NCBI GenBank assembly: GCA_022885665.1
Contig: JAGQDJ010000007.1
Coordinates: 372,001-436,000, forward strand
Source: Triops longicaudatus
Lineage: Eukaryota > Arthropoda > Branchiopoda > Notostraca > Triopsidae
Length of the DNA stretch: 64,000 nt
Direction of reading: 5' to 3'
Shown: positions 52,101 to 61,100 of the stretch, in pieces
Position numbering within the stretch: position 1 is the first letter of the stretch
Layout: every line of letters begins with the position of its first letter
The notes under the pieces: generated by a model
Seen by the model: only the letters and a program-made list of their open reading frames with translations
What the model was told of the DNA's origin: nothing
Databases searched by the model: none
Made by a program: the position numbers and the translations under genes

Positions 52101-55100
52101 ATCAAGGAGATCCATTCGACAAATGCACACGTATGAGACTTAGATATTACATTAGATTAACTTGGAATGACTAACACGAACAAGAAAATTTTTCAAAATA
52201 ACTTTTAATGTTCTAAGACTTTTCAGAAATTCCCAAGTCGGCAGTAATGCTGTATTATTATATAATTTGTGAGGAGCGCTCAGGTTGTAAAAAGTAAAAT
52301 TCCCGAAGTTATCAAACTGTTTGCTAACGTTCGAAAATTTTCCTTTAAAAAGTAATTACGAATGAAGGCTATTTTGTAAGAGTAATTTTTCTTGTTTGGC
52401 ACTAAGAAAAGTCTCTATGATTACTATGTTATAAATTGCAAGACCAAATTGTGTTCTCGTTGAAGGAATGCTTTAATCATACCACTAACGTGTTTGAAGG
52501 TTAAGAGGGCTAACTCTAACACTTGTTTTTTGTGTACGTGTAGAAACCGTTGTAGTTGAAACATCTTCTCCTAAACCTTCTACTCCTTCCAACCCTTGCG
52601 TACCGAGCCCTTGCGGCCCGAATTCCATTTGTCAAGTGTCGGGTACTCGCCCAGTTTGCACGTGCATGGCGGATATGATCGGTGTTGCGCCCGAGTGTCG
52701 TCCGGAATGTCTTAACCATGATGATTGTTTGCCCTCCCAAGCATGCATCAAACAAAAATGCAAAGATCCTTGTGCGGGAGTCTGTGGCTCCAACGCCGAG
52801 TGTCGTGTAGTTAATCATAACCCTGTCTGCCAATGCCGCGACGGATTCGCCGGTAACGCTTTCGTAGGATGTCAACCCATCCCCGTTGTTACTGGTAAGT
52901 CGGGTTAATCTAACTCAGAAGTATAGTTGAACGAATGCTCATTATACCGTACTTACAAAAAATGTGGCACATTAAACTAATTTAAACTACTCCGGTGGGT
53001 ATTAATATTTACAGTAATCTTATTTTGGTACTTTCGTCTCGTGTCAATCACCGCTTGTCGAAATATCATGATAATATTTTTCGAAATCTCTCAGAACCCG
53101 TTATCGTCGGAAAACCACGACCATGCGACCCATCACCTTGCGGCACCAATGCTCTTTGCAGGGAGCAAAATTCCGCAGCGGCGTGCTATTGTCCAGAGAA
53201 CTATATTGGCGACCCGTATTCCAACTGTCGACCAGAATGCGTTGTCAACGGCGACTGTCCCCGCGACCGTAGCTGCGTTAAGAATCGTTGCGTCGACCCT
53301 TGTCCTGGATCATGCGCCGAAAATGCAGAATGCCGAGTTTCGTCCCATCTGCCCATCTGTACCTGCAGGGCTGGTTTCAGCGGAGATCCTTACGGAGTTT
53401 CGTGCCGTCCCGTCGCAGTCGTTACTGGTAATTATCTAGTCTGAAAGCTCTTGTTCGATTTTAGTAACATGTATACGCACGATTCTAGAACCTGAACAAG
53501 AAAAGAGCTCCGATCCTTGCAATCCTTCACCCTGCGGCCCTAACAGTGTGTGTCGCAATATCAATGAAGTCCCAGTTTGTAGCTGCCAACCGGGCTACTT
53601 AGGCTCCGCTCCTAACTGTCGCCCAGAATGTATTTCCAACAACGAGTGCGACCCAACCAAGTCTTGTAAGCTGGACATCCAAAAATGCGTTAACCCTTGT
53701 GAAGGACTCTGCGGTCCCGGCGCTGAATGCGTTGTCCGCAATCACTTAGCTGTTTGCAAATGCCGTCCAGGATACGAAGGTGATCCTTTCGACAAATGCA
53801 CCCAACCTGTAGTGGTCGAAACGTCCTCCACCCCGCGACCCCAACCCCCAGCCAATCCTTGCGTACCCAGTCCTTGTGGACCGAACTCCATTTGTCAAGC
53901 CAACGGGATCCACGCAGTTTGTTCTTGTCAACAAGGCATGATCGGCGTTGCGCCCGAGTGTCGCCCAGAATGTATCGGTCACGATGACTGTCTCCCTGCC
54001 CAGGCTTGTATTAACCAGAAATGTAAAGATCCTTGTGCCGGGTCTTGCGGTAACAACGCGCAATGTCGTGTGGTCAACCATAACCCGATTTGCTTCTGCC
54101 AAGAAGGTTACCAAGGCAACGCGTTTGAAGAATGTACTCCTATTCCAGCCGTTACCGCTCCCGTCGTTGTACCAACACCGAAACCACGGCCTTGCGACAA
54201 CTCGCCTTGCGGCACCAACGCACTCTGCCGAGAACAAAACAACGCTGGCGCTTGCTACTGTCCAGAAAACTACATCGGTGATCCTTACACCAGCTGTCGA
54301 CCCGAGTGTGTTGTCAATAACGACTGTCCCCGCGACCGTAGCTGCGTCAAGAATAAGTGTGTCAACCCTTGTCCTGATTCGTGCAGCGAAAATGCGGAAT
54401 GTCGCGTATCGGCCCATTTGCCCATCTGTACTTGCAAACCTGGTTTCAGTGGGGATCCTTACGATTCCCGTTGTCGGCCCGTTGCTGTCGACACCACTCC
54501 TAAGCCTGAAGAACCAATCAAACCTTGTGACCCCTCACCCTGCGGCCCTTACAGCGAATGCCGACCAGTAGGCGACCGGGCCGCTTGCGCTTGCCAGCCC
54601 GGCTTCCTCGGCACAGCCCCTAACTGCCGACCAGAATGCGTTTCTAACAACGAATGCGACCTCACCAGATCTTGCGACACCAAGGCTCAGAAATGCGTCG
54701 ACCCTTGCAAAGGACTATGCGGCTTAGGCGCAGAATGCACAGTCCGTAACCATCAAGGTATCTGCCGCTGCGCTGAGGGATTAGAAGGTGATCCGTTTGA
54801 AAAATGCACACAACCTTTGGTAGCCGAAACTTCTGCCAAACCGACCGAGCCACCCAATCCTTGCGTCCCTAGCCCTTGCGGCCCCAACTCCATTTGCCAG
54901 GCTTCAGGATCGCGACCTCTCTGCACTTGCCAACCTGGCATGATTGGTGACGCGCCCAACTGCCGACCGGAATGTCTCCAACACTCTGACTGCCCGTTCT
55001 CGAAAGCTTGTGTCCGTCAACAATGTATAGACCCTTGCGCGGGTGTCTGCGGCTCCAACGCCGATTGTCGCGTTATTAACCACAACCCGGTCTGCACTTG

Positions 55101-58100
55101 CCTCGAAGGCTTCAACGGAAACGCCTTTGTGGGATGCACTCCCGTACAAATTGTCACCGAACCCGCATTAGCACAGGTTGATCCTTGCGAACCATCACCA
55201 TGCGGTACCAACGCTATCTGCAAAGCCCAAAACAACGCCGCAGCCTGCTTCTGTCCCGAAAACTACATTGGTGACCCGCATAACAGCTGTCGCCCGGAAT
55301 GTATCGTAAACAACGACTGTCCACGTGAGCGTAGCTGCGTCAAGAACGTTTGTATCAACCCGTGTCCTTTGTCTTGCGGTGAAAACGCAGATTGTCGTGT
55401 CTCGGCCCACTTGCCCATCTGTACTTGTAAGCCCGGCTTCGGTGGCGACCCTTACAGCTCCGCTTGTCGCCCAGTTGCTCCCGCTACCAGTCCACCACCT
55501 GAAGAACCAGTCAATCCTTGCGATCCCAGTCCTTGCGGCCCCAACAGCGAATGCCGCCCAGTAGGCGATCGAGCTGCTTGCAGTTGCTTACCTGGTTTCT
55601 TGGGCAACGTGCCTAACTGTCGTCCCGAGTGCATTTCCAACAACGAATGCGACCCGACAAAAGCTTGTAAGCTGGATGTACAGAAATGCGTCAATCCTTG
55701 CGAAGGACTCTGCGGACCTGGAGCGGAATGTATCGTCCGCAATCATTTGGGTATCTGTAAATGCCCTGAAGGATTTGAAGGAGATCCTTTCGAGAAATGC
55801 ACCCAACCTGTAGTAGAAGCTGTCACCAAACCTGTCGTCGAGACCAAACCCCAGAATCCATGCGTACCCAGTCCCTGCGGCCCCAACTCCGTCTGCCAAG
55901 TGTCGGGTACCCAGCCTGTCTGTGCCTGTCAGCCTGGCATGATTGGTGTAGCGCCCGAGTGCCGACCGGAATGTATCACCCACGAAGATTGCGCGTCTAC
56001 TTTGGCGTGCGTCAACCAGTTCTGCAAAAACCCGTGTGAAGGCGCTTGCGGCCCGAACGCTAACTGTCGCGTATTAGGTCACCGTGCTGTGTGCTCTTGT
56101 CGCGATGGCTTCGCCGGCGACGCCTTCACGGAGTGTCGACCCGTTGTTGTCGTGACTGAAGTGGCACCTTCATCCACCGAGAAACCCAAACCTTGTGACG
56201 TCATCAACTGCGGTACCAACGCTCAGTGCTTGGACCGTAATGGTGCTGCCTTCTGTCGCTGTCCCGAGACGTACGTAGGCGATCCTATGGTTAACTGTCG
56301 TCCAGAATGTACCGTCAACAGCGACTGTCCTCGCGACCGCAGTTCGTGTGTCAATAATGTTTGTAAAGACCCTTGCAGTCTCCAAGTGTGCGGCGAAAAT
56401 ACCCGCTGCCGTGTCTCGGGTCATTCCCCGGTTTGCACCTGTATTGAGGGCTACACTGGCGATCCGTATTCCGTGTGCAGACCCATCCCGGTCATTCCTA
56501 CTTCGACTGAGCCCGTGGTGGTAGAAAATCCTTGCGTACCATCTCCATGTGGACCGAATTCCGTCTGCAGAGATGTGGGAGGCCGTCCAGCCTGTACTTG
56601 TCAACCTAATTACATTGGATCTGCCCCTGACTGCCGACCGGAATGTGTTTTGAATAACGAATGTCCCTCCTCACAAGCCTGTATCAACCAACGCTGCCGC
56701 GACCCATGCGCCGATGCCTGTGGTATTGACGCCGAATGCTTGGTTGTAAATCACCGACCACGCTGCAGTTGCCGAGAAGGCTTCCAAGGCGATGCTACCG
56801 TCCGCTGCGTACCAGGTATGTCATCTTATTCACCTCTATTTGCACGTTGACATTCTTAGCAAAACCTCACTTTGGTTAGTTAGTTAGTTAGTTAGTTGGA
56901 ACCTACGTTTCAACAATTGCTTAATACTAACAAAACACGTTGGGCGTGTAGTTTGTCATGCATCGTTAGTTTCTATCATTTTGTAACATGGTGCCTGGAG
57001 ATCCTGCCGCATTGTCATGCATCACGTCACATAGTCGGTAGTGAAATTATATATTTTTCAACAAATATAACAAATCAAAACGTAACAAATCACACGTGGC
57101 AGCAGCGTGGTGTGTGACAAGATGGGTCTAAGATTGGGGCCATGTACCAAAAAAAGGTGAAACTAACGATTGCATCCTTTGAGTTGTTATGGTGAATCGA
57201 GGCACAAAAAGTAGAATACTAACCTTTGGGTTTTTGTGTATGTGTTTGCGTAGTTGTAGTAGTTACGGAAGTAGTACCTCGTCCGACCCCGGCCCCGGTA
57301 TGCACGCCTTCTATCTGCGGCCAATTTGCTTCATGTACTGAAGTGGGCGAAAGACCCAAATGTACATGCTTGCCCAATATGCTGGGCATGCCCCCTGACT
57401 GTCGACCACAATGCATTGTTGCATCGGATTGCACCTCCACTTTAACTTGTATTGCCCAGCGCTGCGTTGATCCTTGCGCGGGCGCTTGTGGCCCTCACAG
57501 TCAGTGCCGAGTAGTGGGCCACAACCCAGTTTGTAGCTGTGAACGGGGTTTCAGTGGGGATCCGTACAGCGCATGCACTCCTATTGCAAGTATGTGTAGT
57601 TTCTCCGTAGTTGGGAAGTTAAAAGTTTGGGTATTTGGTGACGGAAGGAAGGGCACAAACTTTTTCTGTCGTTTTTTTTTTTCATTACACTTGCTTTCTT
57701 TCACCTTTAACTAATTTTACCATTTTTTTCGAAAAAGTCGAACCCAGCACCATCGATAAGGAAGATACCGAACGTCCTGCATGTGACCCTAATCCTTGCG
57801 GCCAAGGTGCTATCTGCCGTGAGCAAAACGACAACAGGTTCACTTGCGAGTGTCCACCAGATTACATCGGCGATCCGTACCGTTCTTGTCGGCCTGAATG
57901 TGTCATCAATTCAGAGGTAACAGTTTTTGTTTGGGAAATTTAGTGTAAAAAAAAGAATTATTTTATCTATTAATGTATTATTCTAATTTGTTCAGTGCGG
58001 ACCCAGTCAAGCTTGTCTCAATCGTCGTTGCGCTGATCCATGCGCCGAAGTCTGTGGCGAAGGCAGTCAATGTCGCGTAGTTAATCACGTGGCTGTATGC

Positions 58101-61100
58101 TCGTGCAAACCCGGTTATACCGGCAATGCTTTCACGGGTTGCGAACCCATTCCTGTCGTAACTGAACCCACCATCGAAGAGCCGTTTAATCCTTGTCGAG
58201 CTTTGGTGTGTGGCTTGAACGCTGAGTGCGTGGCCGATGGCAACCGAGCCAAATGTGTCTGCTTAGCAGACCTGTTTGGCGACCCGTACTCACAGTGTCG
58301 ACCGGAATGTACCACCTCCGGCGAATGTGCCAATACCCTCGCTTGCATCGGCAACCCGGGTAAATGCTTAGACCCTTGCCCAGGCTCATGTGGTATCAAC
58401 GCTGAGTGTCGAGTTATCAACCATATTCCATCATGCAAATGCAGAGATGGCTACCGCGGTGATCCATTCACGAACTGTACGGTTGAACCCATCGGTAAGT
58501 ACTTAAGTTGTACAGTTATGTTTACAATAACTTCTAATATTTTTTAATATGTAGTTGCACAACCTGAGTGTATCCGAGACGACCAGTGCGACGCAGACAA
58601 GGCTTGTCTTGGTCAGAAATGTACCAGTCCTTGTTTGGATGGCGTTTGCTCCCCGAATGCCTTGTGCCGCGTGATTCAACACCGGCCCGTGTGCAGTTGC
58701 CCTGACGGCATGACGGGAGATCCGCTTGTCAACTGTTTCCTGATTGGCTGTCGCAGCAACCGCGACTGCAACGCGACTCAGGCTTGTATCAACCAAGAAT
58801 GTCAAGATCCTTGCTTATTCGAAGCTTGCGGTGTCAACGCTCTTTGTAACGTCATCAACCACCTGCCTCGGTGCTACTGTCCCGTAGGTATGAAGGGCGA
58901 TCCGTACACTGTTGGATGTTCGGAACCGGAACCCAATGTAGCTGGTTGCACCGCCGATACTGAATGTCCACCTGAAGAGGGCTGTCGTAACAACGTCTGC
59001 ACCAAGGATATATGCGATTGTGGCGAAAATGCCGATTGTCAGGTCATCGATCATATTCCTGTTTGCGTCTGCAAGCCCGACTACCGCGGTGATCCTACCG
59101 ATTTCTGCTTTGCCGGCTGCCGATCAGATTTGGAATGTCCTGAAACGCGTGCTTGCATCAATGGCGATTGCAAACCTGTTTGCGGTCCTAACAATGAACC
59201 TTGCAATAGTGGTGCCCTCTGTCACGGGGTGAACCATACCGCTGTTTGCAGTTGTCCCCCCAACTTCCATGGCAATCCCAGTACCGGCTGCTCTGCTGCT
59301 GGTTGTACCGCCAAGGACGATTGCCCTTCAACGCAAGCTTGCATCAACGGCGTATGCGAAGATCCTTGCGCCGCTCCTAATGTTTGTCCATCACCTCAGC
59401 AATGTATCGTCTTCAACCATACGGTGGATTGTGTCTGCCCGCCTGGCTACCGCCCCTCCACTACCAACCAGGATGAAATCTGCTCGAGAGTCGATGTGAC
59501 TTGCGAAACGGACTCTGACTGCCCGAATCAATTGGCTTGTCTCAACTTGGGCGGCAGCAATCAATGTGTCAATCCTTGTGAAACCTTGCAACCTTGCGGT
59601 GCACCTAACGCTATCTGTCAAATTAGAGATACCGAACCTTACCGTACCATGATCTGTACCTGCCCACCAGGCTACGTTGGCTATGCCATGAAGGAATGTA
59701 TTCCTGTGGCCGAAGAATGCCCCTTGGAACGAGGCTTCGTGCTCGATCCCTTCGGCAACTGCGTCTGCCCAGAGAACCAAGGCAAAGTACGCAATGAGCA
59801 GGGCGACTGCATCTGTGATGTTCAGCGTAACATGGTCCCTGGTCCAAATGGTACATGTGTGTGCGATGTACCCAAGAATTTCATCATGAACGAAGAAGGC
59901 GAATGCGTCTGCGACGTGACCAAAGGCTACGTCATGGTTCAAGGCTATTGTGTCTGTGACCCGGCCAAGAACTTAACCCGTATGGAAGATGGATCATGTC
60001 GTTGCGATCCAGTACTTGGTATGAAGCCTGATCAGAACGGCGTTTGTCAACCACCTCAAGCCGTTGAAGTACCTGAATGCGAGACTGATCCCGAATGCCC
60101 TGACGACAAATTCTGTCTGCAACAAAAATGCCGTGACCCTTGCGGATATGAAGAATGCGGCGTTAACGCCCTCTGCGTTCCGAATAACCACCAAGCAGTG
60201 TGCCAGTGCATGCCAGGATTTTCCGGCAATCCCAAGTTGGGCTGCGTTGACACCGGCCGAATTCGTACTGACTTCCCTCGTCCGGATATGGTTGTCAACT
60301 GTCTCGCTGACGGTGTTCAGGTGGACATCCATGTTGGCAATCCTGGCTTTGACGGTGTCATCTACGTCAAGGGCCATTCGAAGGACGAATCTTGCCGCAG
60401 GGTTATTTCCGCTGAGCGCGATGTAGGATCCATTGACTTTAAGGTCAAGTTCGGTTCGTGCGACTTGGTGTTGATCGAGGGCGAGTCAGCATTCATCTTG
60501 GTCATCCAGAAACATCCTAAACTCGTGACGTACAAGGCCCAAGCGTACCATATCAAGTGCGTGTACGACACGGCAGAGAAGTCTGTCCAAGTGGGCTTCA
60601 ACGTCTCGATGGTCACTACGGCTGGTACCATTTCCAACACCGGCCCTCCACCCACTTGCGCTTTGCGAATAGTCGCCCCTGGTGGCCAAGAAATCAACCA
60701 AGCCACCATTGGTGACTTACTTGTACTCCAAATGGACGTCCAGCCTACAAGTAAGCATTATTGTATTATGATATCTTCCTCTGTTAGCTCCCTACTAGTT
60801 TTTCTTTCTTCCTTAGCCCAAAAAATAGGGAACATTTTCATTAACGAGATTTTCTCTACTTTATTTTAGGTATCTACGGTGGGTTTGCCCGTAGTTGCTA
60901 CGCAGTCACCGAAGGCGCCGAATATCTGGTCACTGACGAACATGGTTGTGCTACAGATCCTAGTATCTTTGGCCAGTGGACCCAGGAACCTGGCAGCCAA
61001 CTTTTGAGCGCCACTTTTAGCGCTTTTAAGTTCCCGTCAGCCGATAACATCCGATTCCAGTGTAACATCCGCGTCTGCTTTGGACGTTGTCAGCCGGTGA

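Noticed and set aside
56876..56897. TTAG repeats considered as an interstitial telomere sequence
   Set aside because: The unit is four bases, shorter than the TTAGG arthropod telomere repeat, and the tract is only 22 nt.
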